Notes under the pieces: generated by a model | What the model was told of the DNA's origin: nothing | The model's database searches: none | What the model saw: only the letters and a program-made list of their open reading frames with translations | Position numbers and translations under genes: made by a program | Assembly (NCBI GenBank): GCA_937890335.1 | Contig: CALBXO010000667.1 | Span: forward strand, 1 to 39,479 | Length of the DNA stretch: 39,479 bases | Direction: 5' to 3' | DNA from: an uncultured Pseudomonadota bacterium | GTDB lineage: Bacteria > Myxococcota_A > Bradymonadia > Bradymonadales > GCA-2716585 | In this document: piece after piece, positions 7,272-16,337 of the stretch | Position numbering within the stretch: the stretch's first letter is position 1 | Layout: every line of letters begins with the position of its first letter

Positions 7272-8231
7272 TTGGAGCAGTTCCTTCAAGTAGCGTTCGG
7301 ATTTCCAACGGTGATCTACACCGTACTGCTGGGCCTGTCCCTGCTCTACTGGAGCTTTGTCATCTTCGGCGCCGTGGACATCGATATGTTCGGCGGCGCT
7401 GACGGTGCGGCAGAAGGTGGCGTGGAAGGCTCGGTGGAGGGCGTCAAAGAGGGCGTCGCCGAGGGCATCAAAGAAGGCATTGCCGAGGGCATCAAAGAGG
7501 GCATGGCGGAGGGCCTCAAGGAGGGCCTCTTCGAAGGTGTCAAAGAAGGCATCGCCGAGGGCGTCAAGGAAGGACTCGCCGAAGGAATGGCCGAGGGGGC
7601 CGCGGAGGGCGCGGCCGACGGCTCCGTCGAGGGTGCCAAGGGCAGTCTGGGTGATTCGGCTGCGGAGGCGGCCACACAGGCGGGCCTCATCTCCAATGTC
7701 TTTGCGGCGCTGAAGCTCAGAAGCGCGCCCGTGACTGTGGTCATGAGCCTGTTCGTTCTGGTCTCCTGGCTGATCTCCAGCTTGACGATGCACCTGGCGC
7801 CGCCCGTGCTGCCGGAGTCGGTCCCGCAGTGGGCGCTGGCGGTCGCGGTGCTGACCCTGGGGAGCCTCGTGAGCCTCGTTGCCACGTCAGTCGCGGTCAG
7901 ACCGCTTGCGCCGATCTTTGAGTCGCGTCGGACCATTGGCCAGCACACGCTGGTGGGTAAAGAAATGATCATCCTCACCAGCGAAGTAGACCGGGGCTTT
8001 GGCCAGGCCAGGGCCATCGACCAGGACCTGATTCTGTCCGTACGGTGCCCCGCGCCCAACGGACTCAGCAAGGGCTCGCGAGCCCTGATCATCGATTACG
8101 ACCGTCGGGAAAACGTGTATCACGTCGAGCCCATGGACCAGTTTCTTCCCAAAGCACCCGGCTCTCTAGAGGAACAACTGGACGAGCTCGCCGTGGCGCC
8201 GCAACCCGCTCACGCATCCAAGGAGGCCTGA
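7272..8231 (+). CDS. YqiJ-like OB-fold inner membrane protein with a 20-unit xxEG repeat insert
   Basis: The product is 319 residues. The chosen start is TTG 7272, 5 bases after GGAGG; a GTG at 7266 overlaps that site. The first membrane segment (about residues 10-33, FPTVIYTVLLGLSLLYWSFV) matches the N-terminus of YqiJ/DUF1449 proteins. Residues 42-121 are about 20 consecutive tetrapeptides xxEG (VKEG, VAEG, IKEG, IAEG and so on), which is not part of YqiJ as I know it. Two further membrane segments follow (about 152-175 and 182-208), then a soluble beta-rich C-terminal part (about 215-290) that would be the OB-fold seen in NfeD-like partners of flotillins. The flotillin gene starts 3 bases after its stop, so the two proteins are surely co-expressed and probably form a complex. 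Confidence 0.8.
   Translation: MEQFLQVAFGFPTVIYTVLLGLSLLYWSFVIFGAVDIDMFGGADGAAEGGVEGSVEGVKEGVAEGIKEGIAEGIKEGMAEGLKEGLFEGVKEGIAEGVKEGLAEGMAEGAAEGAADGSVEGAKGSLGDSAAEAATQAGLISNVFAALKLRSAPVTVVMSLFVLVSWLISSLTMHLAPPVLPESVPQWALAVAVLTLGSLVSLVATSVAVRPLAPIFESRRTIGQHTLVGKEMIILTSEVDRGFGQARAIDQDLILSVRCPAPNGLSKGSRALIIDYDRRENVYHVEPMDQFLPKAPGSLEEQLDELAVAPQPAHASKEA
7395..7634 (+). repeat. Tandem 12-bp (24-bp higher-order) coding repeat, about 20 units
   Basis: A 240-bp stretch encodes 20 consecutive four-residue units of the form (hydrophobic or small)-x-Glu/Asp-Gly. In the core, VKEG/IKEG units alternate with VAEG/IAEG units, giving an 8-residue (24-bp) super-period. Every fourth residue is Gly, making an unbroken GxxxG series, and nearly every unit has Glu before it. 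At DNA level gagggc and aagg/aaagagggc recur with third-position drift. Confidence 0.9.
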
Positions 8232-8234
8232 ACC

Positions 8235-10367
8235 ATGTTTGAAGATCCAACCTTACTCATCATCATCGGCATCGCCGTCGCCGTTGCGGTCGTCGTCGTC
8301 ATCGGTTTGATCGTCTTGGTGACGAAGTTCTACCGCAAGGTGGAACAGGGCAAAGCGCTCATCATCAACAAGACCAACGTGAACTACGTCTCCTTCAACG
8401 GTGGCATCGTCTGGCCCATCGTGCACAAATGGGAGGAGATGGACATCAGCCTGAAGACCATCGAGATCGACAGGCGCGGCAAGGATGGCCTCATCTGCCA
8501 GGACAACATCCGGGCGGACATCAAGGTCTCCTTCTTTGTGCGGGTCAACAAGACCGAGGAGGACGTGCTCAAGGTGGCGCAGTCCATCGGCTGCGCCCGC
8601 GCCAGTCACCAGGACACTCTGGAGACCCTCTTCAACCCGAAGTTCTCGGAGGCGCTCAAGACCGTCGGTAAGGCGATGGAGTTTGAGACGCTCTACACCG
8701 AGCGCGAGAAGTTCCGCAACGACATCATCCGCGTCATCGGCGAGGATCTGAACGGCTACAAGCTGGAAGACGCCGCCATCGACTTCCTGGAGCAGACGCC
8801 CATCGAGGCGCTCGACGCCGACAACGTGCTCGACGCCCAGGGCATCGAGAAGATCCGCCGGCTCACGATGTCACAGCACATCCTGACCAACGAGCACGTC
8901 GCCGAAGAGCAGGAGAAGATCAAGAAACGTAATGTGGACAAAGAGATCCGCATCATGGCTCTCGACCGTGAGGAGGCCGAGAAGCGCGAAGTCCAGAAGC
9001 GCGAGATTCTCCAGGCCAAGGCCAAGAACGAGTCCGAGACCCGCGTCTACCAGGCCCAGCAGCTTCAGACCGCCGAGACCGAGCGCATCAAGGCCACGCA
9101 GGACATCGCTCTGAAAGAAGAGCAGAAGATGCGCGAGGTCGAGATCGCCAAGCGCCGACGCGAGGGTGCCGTCTCCATCGAGAACGAGCGCATCGAGAAA
9201 GAGACCGGCGTTGAGGCGGTCAACAAAGAGCGCGAGGTCGAGCTCCGCCGCTACGGCAAGGACAAGGACATCGAGAAGGAGAAGAAGGAGATTGCGGACA
9301 TCGTCCGTGGGCGCGTGGCCGTCGAGAAGACGGTGGCCCAGGAAGAGGAGCTGATCAAAGACGTCCGCGAGATCAAGGAGGCCGAGCGTAAGAAGACCGT
9401 GACCATCACGGACGCTGAGGCCGCCGCCCAGGGCGCGCTCGTTCGAGAGATCAAGGCCGCCGAGGCGCAGGAGCAGGTCGCAAGGTTCGACGCCAAGAAG
9501 ATGCTCACCATCGCCGAGGCCGAGCTCGAGGCCGCCTCCAAGCAGGCGACCGCCAAGCAGAAGCTGGCCGAAGGTACGCAGGCAGAAGAGGCGGCCAGCG
9601 GCCTCGCCGCCGTCCGCGTCAAGGAGGCCAACGCCGTTGCCATCGAGAAGGAGGGCGCCGCTGAGGCGAACGTGCTCCGCCAGAAGATGGAGGCGCAGGC
9701 CACCGGTTCCGAGCAACAGGGCATGGCCGCTGCGCGCGTCAAAGAGGCGGACGCCGGCGCGGTCGAAAAGTACGGCCTGGCCGAGGCGGGTGTCACCCGT
9801 GAGAAGGGCTTGAGCGTCGCCGAGGTGACCAAGCAGCAGGGCCTGTCCGAGGCCGTCGCTGTCCAGGAGAAGCTCCAGGCGGAGGCCCGCGGTCTGGCCG
9901 ACAAGGCCGAGGCCATGAAGGCCCTCGACGGTGTAGGTCGCGAGCACGAGGAGTATCGGATCCGCATCGGCGCCTACGAGAACATTCAGCTCAAGGGCAT
10001 CGAGGCCAACCGCCTCATCGCCGAGGCCCAGGCCCGCGTCCTGGCAGAGGCCATGAAGTCCGCCGACATCAACATCGTCGGCGGCGACGGCGAGTTCTTC
10101 GACCGCTTCGTCAAGGCGGTCGGCGCCGGCAAGAGCGTGGACGGGTTTGTGGACCACAGCGAGGTGTCCCAGAAGCTGCTCGGCGGCTACCTGGACGGCA
10201 GCAAGTCCCTGCCCGACGACCTCAAGGACATCCTGTCCAGCGGCGGCGTCACCAGCGGCGACGTGCAGAACCTGTCGGCGGCGAACCTCATGCACAAGCT
10301 GGCGGGCAACCTCAGCGACGGTGACAAATCCACCCTCATGAAGCTGCTCCAGAAGGCGAAGGGCTGA
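8235..10367 (+). CDS. Flotillin / SPFH-domain membrane scaffold protein (YqiK-like)
   Basis: The product is 710 residues from ATG 8235, with AAGGAGG at the end of the preceding gene. One N-terminal membrane anchor (residues 8-33, very Ile/Val-rich) is followed by an SPFH/band 7 domain to about residue 220 (for example VEQGKALIINK, RADIKVSFFVRVN). A very long Glu/Lys/Ala coiled-coil region (about 220-580) follows, with flotillin-type repeats of EA and AEA (AEANVLRQKMEAQA). The C-terminal part (about 590-710) includes SADINIVGGDGEFFDRF, typical of the end of flotillins. Flotillins oligomerise on the inner membrane and organise protein and lipid domains. It is longer than E. coli YqiK (about 550), mainly in the coiled coil. 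Its partners are the OB-fold protein upstream and the AAA ATPase downstream. Confidence 0.93.
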   Translation: MFEDPTLLIIIGIAVAVAVVVVIGLIVLVTKFYRKVEQGKALIINKTNVNYVSFNGGIVWPIVHKWEEMDISLKTIEIDRRGKDGLICQDNIRADIKVSFFVRVNKTEEDVLKVAQSIGCARASHQDTLETLFNPKFSEALKTVGKAMEFETLYTEREKFRNDIIRVIGEDLNGYKLEDAAIDFLEQTPIEALDADNVLDAQGIEKIRRLTMSQHILTNEHVAEEQEKIKKRNVDKEIRIMALDREEAEKREVQKREILQAKAKNESETRVYQAQQLQTAETERIKATQDIALKEEQKMREVEIAKRRREGAVSIENERIEKETGVEAVNKEREVELRRYGKDKDIEKEKKEIADIVRGRVAVEKTVAQEEELIKDVREIKEAERKKTVTITDAEAAAQGALVREIKAAEAQEQVARFDAKKMLTIAEAELEAASKQATAKQKLAEGTQAEEAASGLAAVRVKEANAVAIEKEGAAEANVLRQKMEAQATGSEQQGMAAARVKEADAGAVEKYGLAEAGVTREKGLSVAEVTKQQGLSEAVAVQEKLQAEARGLADKAEAMKALDGVGREHEEYRIRIGAYENIQLKGIEANRLIAEAQARVLAEAMKSADINIVGGDGEFFDRFVKAVGAGKSVDGFVDHSEVSQKLLGGYLDGSKSLPDDLKDILSSGGVTSGDVQNLSAANLMHKLAGNLSDGDKSTLMKLLQKAKG

Positions 10368-10427
10368 CCTTTGCCGCTGGTGTCAGATGGGTAGCGGATA
10401 GAGGGTAGCGAGGCGCGGCCGGGTGGC

Positions 10428-10453
10428 GCGCGGGAGCAACAAGTCTCCCGCGC
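10428..10453 (+). other. Hairpin in the flotillin-ATPase intergenic gap
   Basis: GCGCGGGAG and CTCCCGCGC form a perfect 9-bp stem with an 8-base loop, in the 117-bp gap before the ATPase gene. No T-tract follows, so it is not a standard terminator. It could be a processing or attenuation site that lowers ATPase expression relative to flotillin. A GGGTAGCG direct repeat (10389-10396 and 10103 bases into the same gap at 10403-10410) lies just upstream. Confidence 0.45.
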
Positions 10454-10484
10454 CGCCCCGCCACCTCCGGCACACCGGGACGAC

Positions 10485-13400
10485 ATGTCCGACGAAGAAA
10501 AGACCGAGCCTCAGGCCGAAGGCGAGCTCGCCGGCGGCAACTACGAGATCATCCGTCGCCGCCTGGTTGACCAGGGCAAGGCGCTGCGGACCAAGGCGGA
10601 CGCGCTCAACACGAGCCGCACCGACACCTTTGGGTCCACCAAGATGGAGGTGCTCGCCAACGCGCGCATCCGAACGGAGAACAATTGCGTTCCCCGCGAC
10701 ATCGTCAGCGTCGGCGGTAAGCTGCTGTTTGGGTACAACGTCTTCATCGGCATGAAGACGGAGACCAAGATCGAAGACGTCTTCGGCGTACACGAGCTCG
10801 TGGGCGAGGGCGAAGCGCTCGAGTTCAACGAGCTTCCCGTGAGCACGGGCGCGCCCTACCTGGATGACTCCGGGTTCCGCGAGGCGTTCCGCGCGCTGTA
10901 CGAGTACCACGCGACCGCCAGGCTTCTGCAGCTGCGCATCCTGGATGGGCGCCTGCTGGCCATCTTTCAGACGGGCAGCTCGGCCCGCGATGTACGCGTG
11001 TTCAACTGGGCGCTGGACGCGCAAGGCAAAGCCGTCTACCAGGACGACCGCGGCGACCGCTACCATACCTTCCCAGCGTCTCACGACTTTGAATGGCGCG
11101 ACACGTCGCGCGAGATGCACGTCTACGGTGAGTTCCCCCACGTCTCCATCCTGGACAAGGTCTTTGTCGAGTGCGTCGGCGGCGATCTCACGGTCAAGAT
11201 TGAGGACAACACCAGGAGTGGTGGCGGCATCTACGCCGAAGACGTCGTCGACCCCCACCAGACACTGGCCGACGGCGTCATCCAGTTTGCCGAGGTCGGC
11301 AGCCTCATCCTCCTCAAGATCAGGCCGTACCGTGAGGAGATCTGGCGCTACCTGGTCTTCAATACGCTGACGCAGACCGTCGCGCGCATCGACGCCATCG
11401 GCACCGCCTGCGTGCAGCTACCGGAGAACCACGGGATCATCTTCCCCGGTGGTTTCTACCTCGCAAGCGGCGATCACAAGGTGTTTGACGGCGACACCGA
11501 TGGGCTCGAACTCAAGAAGTCCGTTCGGTCACCCAACGGCGAAGACGTGCTCTACGTCTTCCACCAGCGGGACGAGGGGCGCTATGTGCTCCTGCCCTAC
11601 AACCTGATTCGCAAGGAGGTCACCAACCCGATTATCGGGCATGGCTTCTCCCTGTTCGAGGACGGGCGCATGGTGGTCTTTCGGGCCAACAGCGACGAGG
11701 CGACCAAGGTCCACCCCATGCAGGTGTGGATGACGCCCTTCGTCAGCGCCGAATTCCACGCCCAGACACCCACCGACGGCTCCTTCCTCGGCAAGATCGG
11801 CAACGCGGACCTGGTGCGCGGCATCTCGGAGTTCTACTCCGTGTGCCGCAGCATCGACGACCAGCGGCCCACGGTGCAGATCTACGAGGATCTGATCGCG
11901 CAGACGCAGCGAACGCTGGACAGCTTCCACTGGCTGGCAGCCGGTGAGGTTGGCAACTTTGAGACCGACCTCAAGGCGGTAAAGAGCACCGCCGAGCTCA
12001 TCATCGACGAGTTCGAGAAGGTGCTGGCGCTGCGCAAGCAGGCATCCGAGGCGGTCGCGGAGGCGGTCGAAGTCCAGGCGGAGCTCAAGACGCGGCTGGA
12101 TCCAGACCACTGGAAGACCGTCGACGACTTTGTCGGGACACTCAGCGCGCTGCGCAAGCAGCGCGGCCATCTCATCACGCTCAAGGAGATGCGGTACATC
12201 GACGTGCCGCGGCTGGAGGCGCTCGAAGCCGAGGTCATCGAGCACTTCGACAGCGTCAGCCTCGCCGCCGTCGATTTCCTGCTGCGCCCCGAGGCGCTCC
12301 AGCCCTACCACTCCGAAGTGGAGGCCATCACCGAGCAGATCGATGAGGTGACCAAGGTCACCGAGTCCGAGAAGCTTCGCGAGCGCCTGGAAGAGATGTC
12401 CCTGGCGCTGGACCTGCTCACGGAGGTCCTCGGCGGCCTCAAGATCGACGACGCCACGGCGCGCACGGCCATCCTGGAGGGGATCTCCGAGATCTTCGGC
12501 CTGCTCAACCGTACGAAGGCGCTGCTGGTCAACCGTCGTAAGGAGCTCGGCAGCTCCGAGGCGCGCGCCGAGTTTGGGGCGCAGTTCAAGCTCTTTGGCC
12601 AGAGCGTCACCAGCGCACTTGGGCTGTCGGACTCTCCCGACAAATGCGACGACCAACTGTCGCGGCTCATGGTGCAGCTCGAGGACCTGGAGAGCCGCTT
12701 CTCCGAGTTTGACGAGTACGCCGAGGACCTGGCGGTCAAGCGCGAGGAGGTCTACGAGGCCTTCACCCAGAAGAAGCAGTCCCTCCAGGAGGAGCTGCAA
12801 CGGCGCGCGCGAAACCTCACAAAGGCGTCGGACCGGATTCTCGCGGGCATCCAAAGGCGCGCCAAATCCATGACGGAGGAGGACACGCTCAACGCGTATT
12901 TCGCCTCCGACGCCATGGTGCTCAAGATCCGCGACATCGCCGCGGAGCTGCGCAACCTGGGCGACTCGGTCAAGGCCGACGATGTCGAGGCAAAGATCAA
13001 GGCGTCGCGGGATCAGGCGCTGCGCCAACTCCGGGATCGCAAGGACATCTACGAGGACGGCGAGGCCGTCATCAAGCTCGGCAAGCACCGCTTCAGCGTC
13101 AACACGCAGGAGCTGGAGTTGACCATGCTGCCCACCGACGACGGCATGCAGCAGCATCTCACGGGCACCGAGTTCTTTGAGAACGTGACGGGCCACCCCG
13201 AGCTGGATGCCACACGCGCGTTCTGGAGCCAGCACCTGGTCAGCGAGACGCCGAACGTCTACCGGGGCGAGTTCCTCGCCGCGAGCATCCTCTTCGACGC
13301 GGAGGAGGAGAAGGGCGGCCTGACCGTCCAGGGCCTCTACGACGCGACGCGAGCCGAAGGCGAAGCGCTGCTCGGGCTGGTCCGGAAGTACGCCTCCGAG

Positions 13401-16337
13401 CGCTACGACGAAGGGTACGAGCGCGGTCTGCACGACGCCGATGCCACGGCGATCCTGGATCGTTTGCTGCACCTGCGCCAGACGAGCGGTCTACTCCGGT
13501 TTGCGCCGGCACCGCGGGCGTTGGCGTCCCTTTTCTGGGCGTTTGGCGAGCTCGAAGACGACGAAAAGAAGGGGATGGCAGGGCGCGCGATGAGCCTGGG
13601 CGCGCTGCGTACTTCCCTGGGCATGGCGGCGGGTCTTCGCGGGCTTGGCATCGAACTGGGCGAGCGAATCGCCCCGTTCGCGCTGTCGCTTGGGTTGGAA
13701 GAGTACGCGGTGGAAGCGGGCGCCTACCTGGCTGAGGAGCTGGTGGCCGAGAGGCCGCGCTTTGCCACCAGCCGCGAGGGGCAGCAGCTCTACGAGGCGT
13801 TCCGGGGTGCGTTCAAGGGCGATCTGAAGGGGCTGGACCTCAAGTCGCAGTGGCACCTGGTCAACGCCTGGCTCACCGCGGTCGCCGGAGATGGATCCGT
13901 GGCGTTGCCGGAGGCTGCGGGAATCGCGCTGACGGACGGCAAGGTCGAACGGGAGCTCAACTCCGTGCCTACCGCCGTGGAAGTGCCTGGGCTTCTCGGA
14001 CAACATCCCAACGTCAAGCAGCGCGTGCTTCAGCTGCGGCTCGACGAGTTCCTGCCACGGCTCCGGGCCTTCCGCGAAGTGCGCGTTCCCGGGTACGAGA
14101 ACTACCGCAAGGTCCGCCACAGCGTCATCGAGAGCGAGCGGGCGCGCCTGCGCCTGAGCGAGTACATGCCGCGGGTCCTGTCGAGCTTTGTGCGCAACAA
14201 GCTCATCTCCGAGGTCTACCTGCCCGTGCTCGGCGACAACCTCGCCAAACAGATGGGCGCCCTGGGCGACAACAAGCGCACCGACCTCATGGGTCTGCTG
14301 CTGCTCATCTCGCCGCCGGGTTACGGAAAGACGACGCTGATGGAGTACGTGGCCAACCGGCTTGGCCTGGTCTTCATGAAGATCAACGGGCCCGCGCTCG
14401 GCCACTCCGTCACGTCGCTGGACCCGGCAGAGGCGGGCAACGCCACGGCCCGGCAGGAGCTGGAAAAACTCGGGCTCGCGCTGGAGATGGGCAACAACGT
14501 GATGCTCTACCTGGACGACATCCAGCACACGCATCCGGAGTTCCTTCAGAAGTTCATCTCGCTGTGTGATGCGCAGCGCCGCATTGAGGGCGTCTGGAAG
14601 AACAAGACGCGCACGTACGACCTGCGCGGAAAGAAGTTCTGCGTCGTCATGGCCGGTAACCCGTACACAGAGTCCGGCGACAAGTTCCAGATCCCGGACA
14701 TGCTGGCCAACCGCGCCGATGTGTACAATCTGGGCGACATCCTGGACGGTCGCGACGACGTCTTCGCGCTCAGCTACATCGAGAACTCACTGACCTCCAA
14801 CCCGGTGCTTCAGCCGCTGGCCACGCGGCCCATGGCTGACGTCTACAAGCTCGTCAAGCTGGCGCAGGGCGGGGAGGTTCCGCTCAGTGAGCTCAAGCAC
14901 GCGTACTCGTCGGTCGAGGTCAGCGAGATTACGGCAGTGTTCGAGCGTATGATCACCTGCCAGAAGGTGCTGCTGCGCGTGAACCAGGAGTACATCTACT
15001 CGGCAGCCCAGGACGACGCCTACCGGACCGAGCCGCGCTTCCAGCTCCAGGGCTCGTACCGCAACATGAACAAGCTGGCCGAGAAGATCGTCTCGGCGAT
15101 GAATGAGGAGGAGCTCGAGGCCCTCATTGACGACCACTACCAGGGCGAGTCCCAGACTCTGACCACGGGCGCCGAGCACAACCTGCTCAAGCTGGCCGAG
15201 CTGCGAGGGCGGCAGACGCCGGAGCAGCTGGAGCGCTGGAATTCCATTCGAAAGGAGTACCAGCGGCGCCAGTCCATGGGCGGTCGCGAGGACGATCCGG
15301 CCACCCGGATCGCCGGTCAGATTGCGGGCCTCACCCAGCAGCTCGCCGAGATGCACGGCGCCCTGTCCGACCCCGGCATGCGCAACGAGGTGCAGGCCCT
15401 CAGGGCGGCCATCGATGGCAAGACCATCGATCTCGGTCCGCTGAACCTCGAGGTGGCGGCGATGCGCGCGTCGATGGAGAACAAGACCATCGACTTGACG
15501 CCCCTCAACTCGGAGGTGGCGGCGCTGCGCGCAGCGATGGAGGGCAAGGATGTGGATCTGGGCCCCGTCGCCGCGGGACTGGCCGGATTGCGCCAGGCCC
15601 TGACCAGCCAATCGGTGAATCTCCAGCCGCTCAGCAACGAGCTGCAGCACATCAACAACGCACTGCGCCAGAACGCCGCCGCCCCATTCCTTGAGGGAAT
15701 CCAGCAGAGCATCGAGCAGGCCGCGACCCTGGCTGCGCGATCGCAGCCGGCTGCGGGCACGGCGCAGGCGGGGGTCGCGGCGGCGCAGACCGCCGCGTTG
15801 ACCCAGCACCTCGCCGGCATCGCCAGCAGCCTGGAGGCGATCAAGGACACGCAGGTTCAGATCAACATTCACAACGAGCAGCCCCCGGGCCTCGTAGAGA
15901 TGCTCAACCAGCAGGTCGACATCGTCGAGTGGACTCTGGTGCCCTTGGTCCGAACCATGGCCCAGGACCTCCAGGGTGGCCGCGAGATCTGGCAGCGCCT
16001 CACCGAGGTTCTCAACCGCCTCAAGCAGCTGGACCCAGAAGCCGTGGTCGCTGTGGCACCGACGGCGCAAGCGCTGTTTGAAGGCGCCGCGCCCGGAAAA
16101 GCCGTGAGCCACAAACCGCGCCCGGGGCACTTCCAGGAGCCGCGCAAACTCGCGCCCGAGCCGCGCAAGACGACGCAGGTTGGGAGTCCAGCGGCCACCC
16201 GCGCCGGCATCGCCCCGGCGGGCAAGGCCCGGATCAAGGCCAAGAGCGCCAAGAAGGCGAAGGTGGTGCTCGATCCGTCGTTGGTGGACGACGCGACCAA
16301 GACCGTGGACATGCCGCCCATTGGCGAAGAGGACTGA
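10485..16337 (+). CDS. Giant AAA ATPase of the flotillin-associated 'DNA repair ATPase' (DUF3686-like) type
   Basis: The product is 1950 residues from ATG 10485; no strong ribosome-binding site is visible. Residues 1 to about 480 form a beta-rich N-terminal region (FGSTKMEVLANARIRTENNC, LLPYNLIRKEVTNPIIGHGF). I recall this from proteins annotated as DNA repair ATPase, although nothing here shows a repair role. Residues about 490-840 are coiled coil. A helical middle region leads to a single AAA module at about 1265-1500: Walker A SPPGYGKTT near 1275, Walker B NNVMLYLDDIQ near 1339, a sensor-1-like Asn in KFCVVMAGNPYTE, then MLANRADVYNLGDIL. This is the MoxR-like flavour of AAA. Four 21-residue repeats lie at 1639-1722, and the C-terminal tail is Lys/Ala-rich and basic. 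No membrane segment is present. It follows the flotillin gene by 117 bp, so it likely works at the flotillin scaffold as a remodelling ATPase; that role is inference. Confidence 0.88.
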   Translation: MSDEEKTEPQAEGELAGGNYEIIRRRLVDQGKALRTKADALNTSRTDTFGSTKMEVLANARIRTENNCVPRDIVSVGGKLLFGYNVFIGMKTETKIEDVFGVHELVGEGEALEFNELPVSTGAPYLDDSGFREAFRALYEYHATARLLQLRILDGRLLAIFQTGSSARDVRVFNWALDAQGKAVYQDDRGDRYHTFPASHDFEWRDTSREMHVYGEFPHVSILDKVFVECVGGDLTVKIEDNTRSGGGIYAEDVVDPHQTLADGVIQFAEVGSLILLKIRPYREEIWRYLVFNTLTQTVARIDAIGTACVQLPENHGIIFPGGFYLASGDHKVFDGDTDGLELKKSVRSPNGEDVLYVFHQRDEGRYVLLPYNLIRKEVTNPIIGHGFSLFEDGRMVVFRANSDEATKVHPMQVWMTPFVSAEFHAQTPTDGSFLGKIGNADLVRGISEFYSVCRSIDDQRPTVQIYEDLIAQTQRTLDSFHWLAAGEVGNFETDLKAVKSTAELIIDEFEKVLALRKQASEAVAEAVEVQAELKTRLDPDHWKTVDDFVGTLSALRKQRGHLITLKEMRYIDVPRLEALEAEVIEHFDSVSLAAVDFLLRPEALQPYHSEVEAITEQIDEVTKVTESEKLRERLEEMSLALDLLTEVLGGLKIDDATARTAILEGISEIFGLLNRTKALLVNRRKELGSSEARAEFGAQFKLFGQSVTSALGLSDSPDKCDDQLSRLMVQLEDLESRFSEFDEYAEDLAVKREEVYEAFTQKKQSLQEELQRRARNLTKASDRILAGIQRRAKSMTEEDTLNAYFASDAMVLKIRDIAAELRNLGDSVKADDVEAKIKASRDQALRQLRDRKDIYEDGEAVIKLGKHRFSVNTQELELTMLPTDDGMQQHLTGTEFFENVTGHPELDATRAFWSQHLVSETPNVYRGEFLAASILFDAEEEKGGLTVQGLYDATRAEGEALLGLVRKYASERYDEGYERGLHDADATAILDRLLHLRQTSGLLRFAPAPRALASLFWAFGELEDDEKKGMAGRAMSLGALRTSLGMAAGLRGLGIELGERIAPFALSLGLEEYAVEAGAYLAEELVAERPRFATSREGQQLYEAFRGAFKGDLKGLDLKSQWHLVNAWLTAVAGDGSVALPEAAGIALTDGKVERELNSVPTAVEVPGLLGQHPNVKQRVLQLRLDEFLPRLRAFREVRVPGYENYRKVRHSVIESERARLRLSEYMPRVLSSFVRNKLISEVYLPVLGDNLAKQMGALGDNKRTDLMGLLLLISPPGYGKTTLMEYVANRLGLVFMKINGPALGHSVTSLDPAEAGNATARQELEKLGLALEMGNNVMLYLDDIQHTHPEFLQKFISLCDAQRRIEGVWKNKTRTYDLRGKKFCVVMAGNPYTESGDKFQIPDMLANRADVYNLGDILDGRDDVFALSYIENSLTSNPVLQPLATRPMADVYKLVKLAQGGEVPLSELKHAYSSVEVSEITAVFERMITCQKVLLRVNQEYIYSAAQDDAYRTEPRFQLQGSYRNMNKLAEKIVSAMNEEELEALIDDHYQGESQTLTTGAEHNLLKLAELRGRQTPEQLERWNSIRKEYQRRQSMGGREDDPATRIAGQIAGLTQQLAEMHGALSDPGMRNEVQALRAAIDGKTIDLGPLNLEVAAMRASMENKTIDLTPLNSEVAALRAAMEGKDVDLGPVAAGLAGLRQALTSQSVNLQPLSNELQHINNALRQNAAAPFLEGIQQSIEQAATLAARSQPAAGTAQAGVAAAQTAALTQHLAGIASSLEAIKDTQVQINIHNEQPPGLVEMLNQQVDIVEWTLVPLVRTMAQDLQGGREIWQRLTEVLNRLKQLDPEAVVAVAPTAQALFEGAAPGKAVSHKPRPGHFQEPRKLAPEPRKTTQVGSPAATRAGIAPAGKARIKAKSAKKAKVVLDPSLVDDATKTVDMPPIGEED
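15399..15650 (+). repeat. Four tandem 63-bp units (21-residue protein repeats) in the ATPase
   Basis: Residues 1639-1722 of the ATPase consist of four consecutive 21-residue units. Each has the form LRAAIDGKTIDLGPLNLEVA with a final Ala, Gly or His. Units 1 to 3 are close and unit 4 is diverged (VNLQPLSNELQ). The invariant core is (I/V)-(D/N)-L-x-P followed by an amphipathic helix. It sits between the AAA module and the basic tail. Confidence 0.85.

Noticed and set aside
8871..10295. 474-codon minus-strand frame opposite the flotillin gene
   Set aside because: It is the antisense shadow of a GC-rich coiled-coil gene: Leu/Gly/Asp-rich with no motif or start signal.
11529..13472. 647-codon minus-strand frame opposite the ATPase
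   Set aside because: It mirrors third-position GC of the sense gene; no domain, signal or ribosome-binding site.
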